DNA of 64,000 nucleotides from Akkermansia sp. (GTDB taxonomy: Bacteria; Verrucomicrobiota; Verrucomicrobiia; Verrucomicrobiales; Akkermansiaceae), in contig JAFQSQ010000010.1 of NCBI GenBank assembly GCA_017409465.1, positions 24,427 through 88,426 on the forward strand. The letters run 5' to 3'. Numbering within the stretch: the stretch's first letter is position 1; the number at the start of each line of letters is the position of its first letter. The notes below the pieces were generated by a model, which worked only from the letters and a program-made list of their open reading frames with translations, was not told where the DNA came from and searched no databases. Position numbers and translations under genes: made by a program. Positions 33,482 through 42,616 of this stretch are shown here, one piece after another.

Positions 33482-36151
33482 ATGTGCGCACGCTACAAAT
33501 CCGACGAGCAGCACCCCGCCCCCCCACGGGAAGGGCGGAGCCATCCTCGCGCACAGGCAGCTCCCCGCTCGCGGATACAGGTAGAGCGCTCCACGGCGGA
33601 TGCCGCCGCCGAGTACCGCGAATACCCACCTCCGGCAGAGAGCTACCGCTACCACAGTGCACTCCCTGATGATGAGGACATCGCACACAGCGATGATGCC
33701 TTCGGCTCCCCCATCCATCCTTCGCACAGCCGCCTCGAACCTCGGGAAACAGATATCAATCCCCTGCAGGAGTTCAGCCGCCCGCCGCAGCGGGGGATGA
33801 GTTTCGGCCGTGCACTCTGGCGACTCTGCACCCTCCCCTTCCGCAGCATAGCGTTCCTGACACGGCATGCTCCCAAATTAATCGTGTGGCCGCTGCGTAT
33901 CCTGATCAGCTTTGCCTTTGTCGGCGGCCTGGGAGCCGTGATTGTCGCCATCATCTTCGGCATACGCGCAGGCCGCTACGACCTGACCCAGGTTACCCGC
34001 ATGCCGGAGCGCACCATCGTCCTGGATCGCAAGGGCAACGAAATCGGCACCTTGCACGGCGAGAACCGCCGCTCCATCACCAACCTGCACGAGGAAGTAC
34101 CCCGCTATTTCATCGATGCCCTCATCATGCAGGAAGACCGCTCCTTCTGGAAACACGGCGGTATCGACCCGCGTGGCATGCTGCGAGCCGTCGGACAGGT
34201 ATTCAAGCATGGGCGCACCACCCAGGGCGGATCTACCCTGACCATGCAGCTGGCCAAAAACACCTACAACCACCGCGAACGCAACTTCACTGCCAAGTTC
34301 ACGGAAATGGCGCTTGCTCGCCGTATCGAGGCCACCTACGACAAGGAAACCATCCTCCGCTGCTACATCAACCGGGTCTTCTGGGGACACTCCTTCCTGG
34401 GGCTCAAAGCCGCCGCTTATGGCTATTTTTCCAAGCAACCCCGTGACCTGACCATCGGCGAATGCGCCATGCTCGCCGGTATCGTCTGTAATCCTAACGA
34501 GTTCTCTCCCTATCGCAGCCTCTCCTCTGCCACCATCCAGCGCAACAAGGTGCTCAAGCTGATGCACGACCACGGCCACATCACCCGCAACGAGTACAAT
34601 ACCGCCCTGGCTGAAGAAATTGTCACCCGCAAGCCGGAGCGCCTGGGCAACGACAACTATGCCCTGGATCTGGTGCGCGCTGAAGTCGACCATATCCTGG
34701 GGCTGCTCGATACGCGCGACCAGCGCATCAAAGACGAAATCATCTTCTCCGGCGGGCTCAGGGTGAAGACCACCCTCGATGTCGAACTGCAGGATGCCGT
34801 CATGCACGAAATCGACGCTCGACTGGTCGACATGTTTGAGAAAAATCCCCGCTATCGCCACCAGACCCGCGCCCAATTCCGAGCTCTCAAAGACTCGAAA
34901 CCCAAGGAGGAAGCCGAACGCCTGCAACCCGCCTATCTCCAGGCTGCCTGCGCCATCATCGACAATGCCACCGGTGCCTTGCTGGCCGTCATCGGCGGGC
35001 GCGACAGCACTGAGTCACCGCTCAACCGCGCCCTGCAGTGCCGCCGCCAGGTTGGTTCCGTGTTCAAGCCCCTGGTCTATGGCACCTTCTTCGAGCGAGG
35101 CGGCAGCCCCAACACCCTCATCTCAGACGGTCGCATCGTTCCGGGAGAAATACGGGGCGGCAAACGCTGGAGCCCGCGCAACTCTGACGGACGCTTCGGC
35201 GGCTCCTACCCGGCCTCGTGGGGTCTGCTCAAAAGCCGCAACACCATGGCTGTGCGCGTCGGCAACCGCGCCGGGCTGGAGAACGTCATCAACACTGCCG
35301 AACACAGCGGTTTCCCCGCATTCAACCGTCCGAACGGTCCCACCATCTTCCTCGGCACCTGGGAGGCCTCGCCGCTCGAAGTCGCGTCAGCCTACACCGC
35401 TTTCGCCAACGGCGGTGTACGCCCCACCCCCTATATCATCGAGAGTATCACTGACTCAGCCGGGAGAACCGTCTGGCAAAACACCCCCTCTGCCACTCGC
35501 ATCTACTCCCGCCGCACTGCCGTGGCGCTCTCCGGTATCCTCCAGCAGATTACCAAACCCGGCGGCACCGCCGGCAGCGTCCGGCGCCTCGGTTTCAAAT
35601 TCCCCTGCGGCGGCAAGACCGGTACCACCAACAACTACACCAACGCGTGGTTCTGTGGCTTTACCTCCGACCTGACCGCCGCCGTCTGGGTCGGCTTCGA
35701 CCGCCCCCGCACCATTGCAGACAAAGCCTACGGCGGCACCGTTGCCCTGCCCCTCTGGGTCGGAGCCATGAACTGCGCCGCTGCCCGCGGCTATGCCATG
35801 CAGGAGATTCGTACCACCCAATCCGCCGGCCGCAATTCCGGTCTGCGTCTCTGCCGCGCCTCCGGTATGCTCGCCCACTCCGGTTGCGAATACGAAAACA
35901 CCGCCTACATCGAGACGATGACCGACCTCAAGCGCCCGCGCGCCTACTGCACCATCCACGCCGAACTGGCCGAAGACCCCTCGGAAGACCTGGCTGAAGA
36001 CGTGGCTGATGACCCTGCCACAGCTGACGATGTGGCCGAAGATCCGGCGGCCGCTCCGGATACCCCCGCTTCCCTGCCCACCCTTCCCGCTCACGCTCCG
36101 GCACCTGCCATACCGGTTCTGCGCAATGACGACCTCGCCGAGGAAGTCTGA
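33482..36151 (+). CDS. PBP1A-type bifunctional peptidoglycan synthase
   Basis: Class A penicillin-binding protein of 889 aa. A long, polar cytoplasmic N terminus (about 1-130) precedes one membrane segment (about 133-161). The GT51 glycosyltransferase domain has EDRSFWKHGGIDPRGMLRA (catalytic Glu 218) and QGGSTLTMQLAKN (248-260). The transpeptidase domain has SVFK at 526-529, SRN at 585-587 and KTGT at 712-715. The C terminus (about 825-889) is an acidic and Pro-rich tail with repeated EDxAED/DDPA units. It polymerises and cross-links peptidoglycan from the periplasmic face. It is monocistronic, convergent with dnaN. Confidence 0.93.
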   Translation: MCARYKSDEQHPAPPREGRSHPRAQAAPRSRIQVERSTADAAAEYREYPPPAESYRYHSALPDDEDIAHSDDAFGSPIHPSHSRLEPRETDINPLQEFSRPPQRGMSFGRALWRLCTLPFRSIAFLTRHAPKLIVWPLRILISFAFVGGLGAVIVAIIFGIRAGRYDLTQVTRMPERTIVLDRKGNEIGTLHGENRRSITNLHEEVPRYFIDALIMQEDRSFWKHGGIDPRGMLRAVGQVFKHGRTTQGGSTLTMQLAKNTYNHRERNFTAKFTEMALARRIEATYDKETILRCYINRVFWGHSFLGLKAAAYGYFSKQPRDLTIGECAMLAGIVCNPNEFSPYRSLSSATIQRNKVLKLMHDHGHITRNEYNTALAEEIVTRKPERLGNDNYALDLVRAEVDHILGLLDTRDQRIKDEIIFSGGLRVKTTLDVELQDAVMHEIDARLVDMFEKNPRYRHQTRAQFRALKDSKPKEEAERLQPAYLQAACAIIDNATGALLAVIGGRDSTESPLNRALQCRRQVGSVFKPLVYGTFFERGGSPNTLISDGRIVPGEIRGGKRWSPRNSDGRFGGSYPASWGLLKSRNTMAVRVGNRAGLENVINTAEHSGFPAFNRPNGPTIFLGTWEASPLEVASAYTAFANGGVRPTPYIIESITDSAGRTVWQNTPSATRIYSRRTAVALSGILQQITKPGGTAGSVRRLGFKFPCGGKTGTTNNYTNAWFCGFTSDLTAAVWVGFDRPRTIADKAYGGTVALPLWVGAMNCAAARGYAMQEIRTTQSAGRNSGLRLCRASGMLAHSGCEYENTAYIETMTDLKRPRAYCTIHAELAEDPSEDLAEDVADDPATADDVAEDPAAAPDTPASLPTLPAHAPAPAIPVLRNDDLAEEV

Positions 36152-36237
36152 AAATACTGAAGTAAGATTATCGATTGTCGAATGGTAGCGGGGCTCACAC
36201 ACCACCGTCGGTATGCCGGTGTGAGATAGGCATCTGC

Positions 36238-36277
36238 AAAAAAAGGGAGGCAACAGGCCTCAGCCATGCTGCCTCCC
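36238..36277 (-). terminator. intrinsic terminator of dnaN
   Basis: Minus strand: GGGAGGCA, 17-nt loop, TGCCTCCC, then a run of seven T, 33 nt after the dnaN stop. A second hairpin at 36193-36225 (CTCACACACC...GGTGTGAG) without a T-run may serve the PBP1A gene. Confidence 0.85.
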
Positions 36278-36309
36278 CCACGTATCACCTTGGGAAATCT
36301 TAGCGCTCT

Positions 36310-37398
36310 TTACACGTGAATGGGCATGAGAACATACAGGAACTCATCGGCCACACGCATCACGCCGGGGCTGGAAGCATCAATCAGGTCGATGGCCACC
36401 TCGCTGTCGCCCACAGCCTTGAGCGGAGCCTGCACAAAGTCAGCATTGAACGCGATGGAGAGCTCACGGCCGGAGTAATCGATGGGCATCTCTTCATCAG
36501 CCTCGCCCATGTTCTTGGCGCTGGACTGTACACGCATGGCGCCCGGCACGAACTGGAAACTCACGATGTTGGACTTCTCAGAGGAGAGCAGCGATACGCG
36601 GCGTACCGTCTCGTTGAGCTCTGAAGCCGGCAGCACGATACGCTCATTGTAGCGGCTGGGAATCACCTGACGATAGTTCGGATAGTTGCCATCAATCAGC
36701 TTGGTTATCAACAGTGTATCACCGAAATCGAAAGCGGCCTGATTGGTCGTGATGCGCACCATCACATCGCCGGCATCGCCCAGCAGGCGGTGCAGCTCAG
36801 CCACAGCACGACTCGGAACATCGATGCACACATTCTGCGACTCCGGGAACTCCAACTCATTCTCGAACAGTGCCAGACGGCGGCCATCAGTAGCTACCAG
36901 CGTCAGCTTGCCATCCTGGAAGCAGGTGTATATGCCGTTGAGCACATAGCGCATCCCATCGTTAGCAATGGCGAACTCCGTATAGCGGAATCCCTTGTTG
37001 AGCATAGTCTGCGGTACCTTGAACTCGCGCACCTCGCGGAACGAGGGCAGCCCCGGGAACTCATCAGCGCTCAGGCCGTTGAGCTTGAAACGCGCACGGT
37101 TGCAGCAGATAGTGGCCACGGTGTCCCGTACCTCTACCTCCACCTCGCCATCGCGCAGTTCACGGATGATGCTCTGCAGCTTCTTGGCCGGCAGCGTAAT
37201 GGCTCCTGCCTTCTCGACCATACAAGGAACCTTAGTCGAAATCGTCAGCTCCATGTTGGTCGTCATGAGCTGCAGCTCTCCATCTGCCACGGAGAGCAGC
37301 ACGTTGGAGAGGATAGGCATGCTCGGACGCGTCGATACCGCACCCGTCACCTTGTTGAGCCCATCCAGAAGCACTTGTTTCGAAAGAGAGAATTTCAT
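36310..37398 (-). CDS. dnaN: DNA polymerase III beta subunit (sliding clamp)
   Basis: The ring-shaped processivity clamp of the replicase. 362 aa in three similar domains. MKFSLSKQVLLDGLNKVTGAV, TRPSMPILSNVLL, ATDGRRLAL, FPNYRQVIPS-type (GNYPNYRQVIPSRYNE) and the closing YVLMPIHV are family hallmarks. dnaA is not adjacent and no DnaA-box cluster or origin was noticed here, so this is not the classical dnaA-dnaN origin locus. The upstream 126 nt are AT-rich. Confidence 0.95.
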   Translation of the reverse strand: MKFSLSKQVLLDGLNKVTGAVSTRPSMPILSNVLLSVADGELQLMTTNMELTISTKVPCMVEKAGAITLPAKKLQSIIRELRDGEVEVEVRDTVATICCNRARFKLNGLSADEFPGLPSFREVREFKVPQTMLNKGFRYTEFAIANDGMRYVLNGIYTCFQDGKLTLVATDGRRLALFENELEFPESQNVCIDVPSRAVAELHRLLGDAGDVMVRITTNQAAFDFGDTLLITKLIDGNYPNYRQVIPSRYNERIVLPASELNETVRRVSLLSSEKSNIVSFQFVPGAMRVQSSAKNMGEADEEMPIDYSGRELSIAFNADFVQAPLKAVGDSEVAIDLIDASSPGVMRVADEFLYVLMPIHV

Positions 37399-37714
37399 AC
37401 GCTATCCTTTGTTGCGTTTATTTTACTCATTGCCACTCCAACTGGCAAGCTAAATTATTCATAATTACCAGATTTTCTACCAGTTTTTTAGACATCATAC
37501 CACATCTTGTGTTTTTTCCACAAATCACACCGCCGGGAGTATAACTTCTCCGATGTCCTCTTCCGTTGTGTATTTAAGTTTTCCTAAGCACCCACAAGAT
37601 GCCGGATGATTTACCCGATAAGCCTCCGCTCCGAGCAAAAAAACAGGGCGCACCGACTGACCCGCAGCCCGAAAGCAACGGTAGCTCGACACGGGCTGCG
37701 GAGATTCAGGATAC
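37399..37714. other. gap between dnaN and rdgB
   Basis: 316 bp without a convincing gene. An AT-rich dnaN leader occupies 37399-37520. A plus-strand frame from 37599 (MPDDLPDKPPLRAKK) continues into the 3' end of rdgB antisense and is not supported. A 9-bp hairpin (CGCAGCCCG...CGGGCTGCG) at about 37662-37700 may help end the rdgB transcript. Confidence 0.5.
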
Positions 37715-38338
37715 TCAATCAGAGCATTCTCCGAATCGGGATGAGCGGCAGTGGATCCACTCGGCAAACAGGCGCAGGGCATTCCCCCGGTGGGAGATGG
37801 CATTCTTGGCATCGGCCGGGAGCTCAGCCATCGTGCAGGTATAGCCACGGGGTACAAAGAGGGGGTCATAGCCAAAGCCCTGCAATCCGCGGGGGTGCAG
37901 AGTGATGCGCCCCTCCACCGTACCGTGGAAATGAGCGATTTCACGGCCATTTTCCGCCAAGGAGAGAGCACAGACGAAACGGGCGGGGAACGGTGCCCAG
38001 CCCCGGAGCACACTCAGCTCCCGCAGCAGCTTGGCATTGTTATCGGCATCTTTGCCGTGTTCTCCGGCATAGCGGGCAGAGAGCACCCCCGGGGCGCCGT
38101 TGAGCGTATCGACACAGAGTCCCGAATCATCGGCCAGCACAAGTCCATGAAGAGCGGCTGACACCCCCTCAGCCTTGAGGCGGGCATTGGCAGCAAAGGT
38201 GTGACCGGTTTCCTCCACATCAGGAGCATCCGGGTATTCAGCCAGAGTGTGTACCTCATACTCCTCGGGGAGAATGGCGGCTATTTCCTGTGCTTTGTGG
38301 GAGTTACGCGTGGCGACGATGATGGGGATTCGTTTCAT
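37715..38338 (-). CDS. rdgB: RdgB/HAM1 XTP/dITP pyrophosphatase
   Basis: Housecleaning enzyme that hydrolyses ITP, dITP and XTP to monophosphates and so keeps deaminated purines out of nucleic acids. Motifs: IIVATRNSHKAQEIAAIL (N-terminal), ADDSGLCVDTLNGAPGVLSARYAGE, RGLQGFGYDPLFVPRGY and the C-terminal ISHRGNALRLF. The length of 207 aa is normal. The start lies 35 nt inside the end of the upstream MATE gene, so the two are transcribed and probably translated together. Confidence 0.94.
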   Translation of the reverse strand: MKRIPIIVATRNSHKAQEIAAILPEEYEVHTLAEYPDAPDVEETGHTFAANARLKAEGVSAALHGLVLADDSGLCVDTLNGAPGVLSARYAGEHGKDADNNAKLLRELSVLRGWAPFPARFVCALSLAENGREIAHFHGTVEGRITLHPRGLQGFGYDPLFVPRGYTCTMAELPADAKNAISHRGNALRLFAEWIHCRSSRFGECSD

Positions 38339-39719
38339 GGATGGGTTTGCGGTATGTTTTTTTACCGAGTACTCGGGTGAGGAAGAGATAGATGACGATA
38401 AAACCGAGGGTAGCAGACAGCGTATCTGCCACCACCTGCGAGAGCCACACGCCGTTCGTCCCGAAATAGCCCGGCAGTATCAGCAGACAGGGGATGAGGA
38501 AGAGGAACTGGCGAGTGATGTTGAGGAAAATACTCATCACCGGCCGCCCGATAGCCTGGAAGAAGTTGCCGATGACCACCTGAGAGCCGATGATGGGGAA
38601 CACCAGCGCCATGATGCGGGTACCATTGGTGGAGATCTCGATGAGCCGCGAGGAATCACCGCCCGTATCCTTGACAAAGAGCAACACCATTTCCCGTGGG
38701 AACAGCTCCATGATACACCACCCCAGCGTCGTGATACCGGTGGCAGCCAGCATAGCGTAGAACAGCACCCGCTTCACGCGCACGAAGTTTCCCATACCCA
38801 GATTATAGCCGGCGATGGGCTGCATCCCCTGGGTGATACCCAGCACAATCATGACAAAGAAGAAAATCACGCGATTGATGATACCGAATGCTCCGGCACC
38901 CATCGGCCCCTCGCAGCTCTGCAGTGCATAGTTATACGCCACCACCACCAGACAGCCACAGGCATTCAGCAGACAGGGCGGCAGCCCCACCATGCAGATA
39001 CGCCGCAGGATGGGTCCGCAGAGCTTGTAGATACCCTGCCGAAAATGCAGCACACTACTGCGCCGCAGGAAATGCGACATCACCCAGACCAGCCCCACCC
39101 CCTGCGCCAGCACGATGGACAGCCCTGCCCCGGTCATCCCCCAGCCCAGCACGTAGATGAAGAGGTGTGCACTGCTGATATTGACCACCAGCGAGATGAG
39201 CAAACTGACCATGGCCTGCTTCGGATAGCCGCTGGCACGCATCAGGTGGTTGAGGTTCATGAACATATTGGTGATCGGATATCCCAGCAGCAATACCAGC
39301 ATGAAATCATACGCCGGCTCCATCGTCTGCCCGGCAATACCGAACACCGCCAGTATCTCCTCCAGCGCCACCACCGGCAGCAGCCCCAGCACCAATCCCG
39401 CGATGATGCTCACCACCAGACAATGCCCCAGGATGCGAAAAGCGCGGTCAAAATCCTGCTGTCCCAGCGAAATGGACGCCAGTGATGAACAGCCGAGCCC
39501 TATCATCGACCCCACCGCCACCATCAGATTGGTGATGGGAAAGGCCAGTGCCATCGCCGCTATGGCGTAGGGGCCGCAGCACTGCCCGATGTACATGGCA
39601 TCCACCAGATTATACACCGACATCGCCGCCATCCCGACTATCGCCGGCAGGGAATACTGCGCCAGCAGCCGAGCTATCGGCTTGCTCTCCAGTTCCACCA
39701 GCTTTGCATCCTTATGCAT
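38304..39719 (-). CDS. MATE-family multidrug/cation exporter
   Basis: This 471-aa polytopic inner-membrane protein has about 12 hydrophobic segments in two similar halves. It starts ARLLAQYSLPAIVGMAAMSVYNLVD, with AFPITNLMVAVGSMIGLG and GITQGMQPIAGYNLG in the repeated halves, as in the MATE branch near MepA. MATE proteins export drugs or organic cations using Na+ or H+. The frame continues upstream to 39851, but MHKDAKLVELESKPI at 39719 is the family-like start. It lies 139 nt downstream of the TPR gene and overlaps rdgB by 35 nt. Confidence 0.9.
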   Translation of the reverse strand: MHKDAKLVELESKPIARLLAQYSLPAIVGMAAMSVYNLVDAMYIGQCCGPYAIAAMALAFPITNLMVAVGSMIGLGCSSLASISLGQQDFDRAFRILGHCLVVSIIAGLVLGLLPVVALEEILAVFGIAGQTMEPAYDFMLVLLLGYPITNMFMNLNHLMRASGYPKQAMVSLLISLVVNISSAHLFIYVLGWGMTGAGLSIVLAQGVGLVWVMSHFLRRSSVLHFRQGIYKLCGPILRRICMVGLPPCLLNACGCLVVVAYNYALQSCEGPMGAGAFGIINRVIFFFVMIVLGITQGMQPIAGYNLGMGNFVRVKRVLFYAMLAATGITTLGWCIMELFPREMVLLFVKDTGGDSSRLIEISTNGTRIMALVFPIIGSQVVIGNFFQAIGRPVMSIFLNITRQFLFLIPCLLILPGYFGTNGVWLSQVVADTLSATLGFIVIYLFLTRVLGKKTYRKPIHETNPHHRRHA

Positions 39720-39858
39720 ACATGCCACCTTACCCCTAACTGCCCTTCTTGTCAAGCTCCACGAGTGCAGATTGAAGGGGAAGTACGAATTGCCATGACT
39801 GCTGCGAGACCGGTCACGCCGGTGCGCTTGTCGCAGCCATGCTGCCGGCACGACATTT

Positions 39859-42366
39859 TCACTTCTTCTTCAGCTCCTGAATCTCCTCACTGCCTCGGCG
39901 GCGGATGCGCTGGGGTCCGAGGCGCTTGAGGCGAAGCTTGGCGCGGATGCGGCGGCCGCGCTTGTCGCGCATCTTGCTGCGGATACGAATCGTGCGGAAG
40001 TGTTTTTTGTCCAGCTCATGCCCCTGGCCGGCAGATGAGGGAGTGGTCACAGCCTGCACATCGCGGCGGATTTCACGGAGGGCAGTGATGAAAGGATCCT
40101 CGGGCTCCTGCGGCTCAGGCGTGGTGGCGGCACCATCAGCCGGGGTATCGCCGCCGTTTTCTGCCGGGGCAGAATCAGCATCAGGATTGATAGGTTCGAC
40201 CGGGTCATCCATACGGGCGGCATCGCGCTCGGTGATGATACGATCCATCTCAGGGTCTTTCTTGCGCAGCTCGTTGGCCTCATCGTGCGGGTTGACGGTC
40301 TCAATGAGGTCTTCGCCGGGTTTGCTGGCGTTGTCCGGGTGGTTACGGAGGTAGGATTCGAACTCGGGGTCGGGCTCAGCGCCGTTAGCGATAGAGCGGT
40401 CATAGGCGCGGGCGGCATCGGGTATCTTCTTGAGCTCGGCGTACAGGCGAGCCATGTTGTAATGGGCATCACCCAGGGTCGGCTTGAGCTTGACAGCCGC
40501 GGCGAAATGCTTGAGAGCCGGTTCATACTCGCCATTGATGGCCTCGATGTTAGCCAGGTAGAAGAAGGCCTCGGCGTTACCGGGGTCGAGCTCGACGGTG
40601 CGTGCAAACATCACGCGGGCAGGATCCATATCGTCGAGGCGATAGTGGCAGATACCGGCCAGGTAATACGAGATGGCCAGGTCGGGCGCCAGACGGGACG
40701 CGCGATTGAAGTACTCGATAGCCTCTTCGCACTTGTTGCGGTAGAGGAGGATGGTACCGAGGTTGACTAGGCCGGCCACATGGTCGGGATTCGAGTCGTA
40801 GAGGGTACGGTAGAGCTGCTCGGCGGCAGTATAGCGCCCCTTGGCGAAAGCCTTGGAGGCGAGGTTGGCGAGGGCTTCTGTCTCCAGCCCTTCTCGCACG
40901 GCCTCAGCGGCCTCGGCAGCACCCTGCTGAGTACCTGCCACACTGCTCTGCACAGCTTCCATGACGCGCTTTTCTGCGTCGGTGAGTTCGAGGCTGCTCT
41001 CTTCGTCCAGCTTATGCAGGGCGTTCAGGGTAGCAGGGTCCTGGTTCTTGATCTGCTTGTAGGTCTCGATGAGCAGCTTGCGCCCCTCCTCCTGCATGGC
41101 GATGGTACGTTTCTGCTTGGCAATGACGTCGCGCAGCAGCTTGTTTTCCTCTGCCAGAGCGGGGTCAATGGTGGGCTTGTCCGCCTGAGCCTGCAGCTCG
41201 GCCTCGAGGTTGTTGAGGCGCTCCGTCAGGTCAGACACGCGGCGGCGGTAGCCCATGTTCTCCTCGTAGATACCGCTCATTTCATCGCGCAGGCGTTCGG
41301 CCTCGCCGCGGGCTTCCTCCAGCTGCTGATTGAGCACCGATTGCTGATCGCCGGCACCGGCCATCTGAGCCTCAAGATCAGCCACACGCGCCATGGCATC
41401 CTTGAGCTGGCGATCCAGTGTCAGGTTCTGGTCGAGCAGAGCCTTGGTTTTCTCCGGGCTGTTGAGCTCCACGATGGCACGCAGCTGCTCGTTTTCGGCC
41501 TTGAGGGCATCGCGCTCACGGGTCACACGAGCCAGCTCTTCCTGGGTGGCGGCCAGAGTTGTCTCCAGCTCAGCCACGCGCGATTCAGCCTGCCGGCGCG
41601 CCTCCTCAGAGGCGCGGTACTTGGCCTCCATATCTGCCAACTGCTGCGAAAGCGAGTCGACCACGCGGTTACCGGCGGCACGCTCTGCTGAGATCTGCTG
41701 CTGCAGGCTCTCGTAGCGCTCCTTGTACATCTTCTGTTCCGTTTGCGCGACGATAAGCTTCTTCTGCACATCCTCGAACTTGGTATTGAGCTCCTTATAG
41801 GCGGCGGCCATGCGGCGGCACTCCTCCTGGGCAAGCGCAAGGGCGTTGTAGAGTTGCTTGTCGGTGCTGTCGTAATCCGGCAGCTCCACGGGGCGGTATG
41901 TCGAGACGCCGGAATCGGTTCCGACGGGTGTCGGGTTCACCGGCTGCGGCACCAGGGTGGTACGCGGTCCCTCCATGGAAATCGGGCGTCCGGGCTGTCT
42001 GCCCGTCGGGATGGGTGCATCCTTCGCCTTCTGGCGGTAGGTCGCCATGTTTTCTGCCAGAGTCCGGCGGCGCATGGCCACCATATTGCTCTTCCAGTCC
42101 GGGTAGTCCTTGACGATACCGGCGAGTACCTTCTCTGCCTGCTGACCACGCTTGATAGCGGCGTTGTAATTCTGCTGCTGAGCCAGCTGCTCTGACTCGC
42201 GGCAGAGCCTGTATGCAGTCAGGTAGATTTCGGCCGGATCCATCGCTGCAGCCCGCACTGCCGCCGGCGAGGCCGGTTGCAGGCTCTGAGCGCACAGCGG
42301 CGCCGCCCACACACTCAACGCGAGGGCACAAATGGCGGCAGCAGTACTGGCTCGGCAGGCAGACAT
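39859..42366 (-). CDS. Exported coiled-coil and TPR protein with basic C terminus
   Basis: This 835-aa protein has a signal peptide (about 1-26, SVWAAPLCAQS). After a Pro-rich spacer comes a long coiled coil (about 180-440: QQQISAERAAGNRVVDSL, ESRVAELETTLAATQEELA), then about four TPR units (about 505-660: LVNLGTILLYRNKCEEAIEYF, YYLAGICHYRLDDMDPARV, FFYLANIEAINGEYEPALKHF, HYNMARLYAELKKIPDAARAY). It ends in an acidic region and a strikingly basic tail (RIRSKMRDKRGRRIRAKLRLKRLG). It is a likely periplasmic scaffold; the basic tail could bind peptidoglycan, nucleic acid or the membrane surface. I do not recognise a named family for the whole protein. Confidence 0.82.
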   Translation of the reverse strand: MSACRASTAAAICALALSVWAAPLCAQSLQPASPAAVRAAAMDPAEIYLTAYRLCRESEQLAQQQNYNAAIKRGQQAEKVLAGIVKDYPDWKSNMVAMRRRTLAENMATYRQKAKDAPIPTGRQPGRPISMEGPRTTLVPQPVNPTPVGTDSGVSTYRPVELPDYDSTDKQLYNALALAQEECRRMAAAYKELNTKFEDVQKKLIVAQTEQKMYKERYESLQQQISAERAAGNRVVDSLSQQLADMEAKYRASEEARRQAESRVAELETTLAATQEELARVTRERDALKAENEQLRAIVELNSPEKTKALLDQNLTLDRQLKDAMARVADLEAQMAGAGDQQSVLNQQLEEARGEAERLRDEMSGIYEENMGYRRRVSDLTERLNNLEAELQAQADKPTIDPALAEENKLLRDVIAKQKRTIAMQEEGRKLLIETYKQIKNQDPATLNALHKLDEESSLELTDAEKRVMEAVQSSVAGTQQGAAEAAEAVREGLETEALANLASKAFAKGRYTAAEQLYRTLYDSNPDHVAGLVNLGTILLYRNKCEEAIEYFNRASRLAPDLAISYYLAGICHYRLDDMDPARVMFARTVELDPGNAEAFFYLANIEAINGEYEPALKHFAAAVKLKPTLGDAHYNMARLYAELKKIPDAARAYDRSIANGAEPDPEFESYLRNHPDNASKPGEDLIETVNPHDEANELRKKDPEMDRIITERDAARMDDPVEPINPDADSAPAENGGDTPADGAATTPEPQEPEDPFITALREIRRDVQAVTTPSSAGQGHELDKKHFRTIRIRSKMRDKRGRRIRAKLRLKRLGPQRIRRRGSEEIQELKKK

Positions 42367-42384
42367 CGTTCAGAATCGCTACCC

Positions 42385-42412
42385 ATATTACCTGTTTCGA
42401 GCCCCAATGCAA
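42385..42412 (-). promoter_or_regulatory. probable promoter of the TPR gene
   Basis: Minus strand: TTGCAT, 16-bp spacer, TAATAT, about 18 nt before the ATG at 42366, which leaves a short leader. Confidence 0.5.
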
Positions 42413-42529
42413 GTTAGAATCGTGTCAGAAGCAGAATCATACACGCGCCGCTGCGTTCTTCGTAGCTGTACTGAAATCCGACTACGCCCATATTCAGCCC
42501 TGCAATATGCTATCATAACAGCAATAAGA

Positions 42530-42580
42530 TTAAATTTCCCGCAAATCGGGAGTAGCATTCCCGATTTGCGGGAAATTTAA
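42530..42580. repeat. 22-bp perfect hairpin, left flank of the ATPase cassette
   Basis: Left arm 42530-42551 contains TTTCCCGCAAATCGGGA, loop 42552-42558 (7 nt), right arm 42559-42580 is the exact complement. It lies 36 nt before the DUF4143 ATPase start. The same hairpin recurs at 43889-43933. Confidence 0.92.
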
Positions 42581-42616
42581 CTTGACTCATTGACTATTAT
42601 ATGAAAAAATACCCCC

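Noticed and set aside
36310..37520. Replication origin next to dnaN
   Set aside because: No dnaA gene and no cluster of DnaA boxes were seen around dnaN.
37599..37844. 81-aa plus-strand ORF
   Set aside because: Its second half is antisense to rdgB; no motif or ribosome-binding site.
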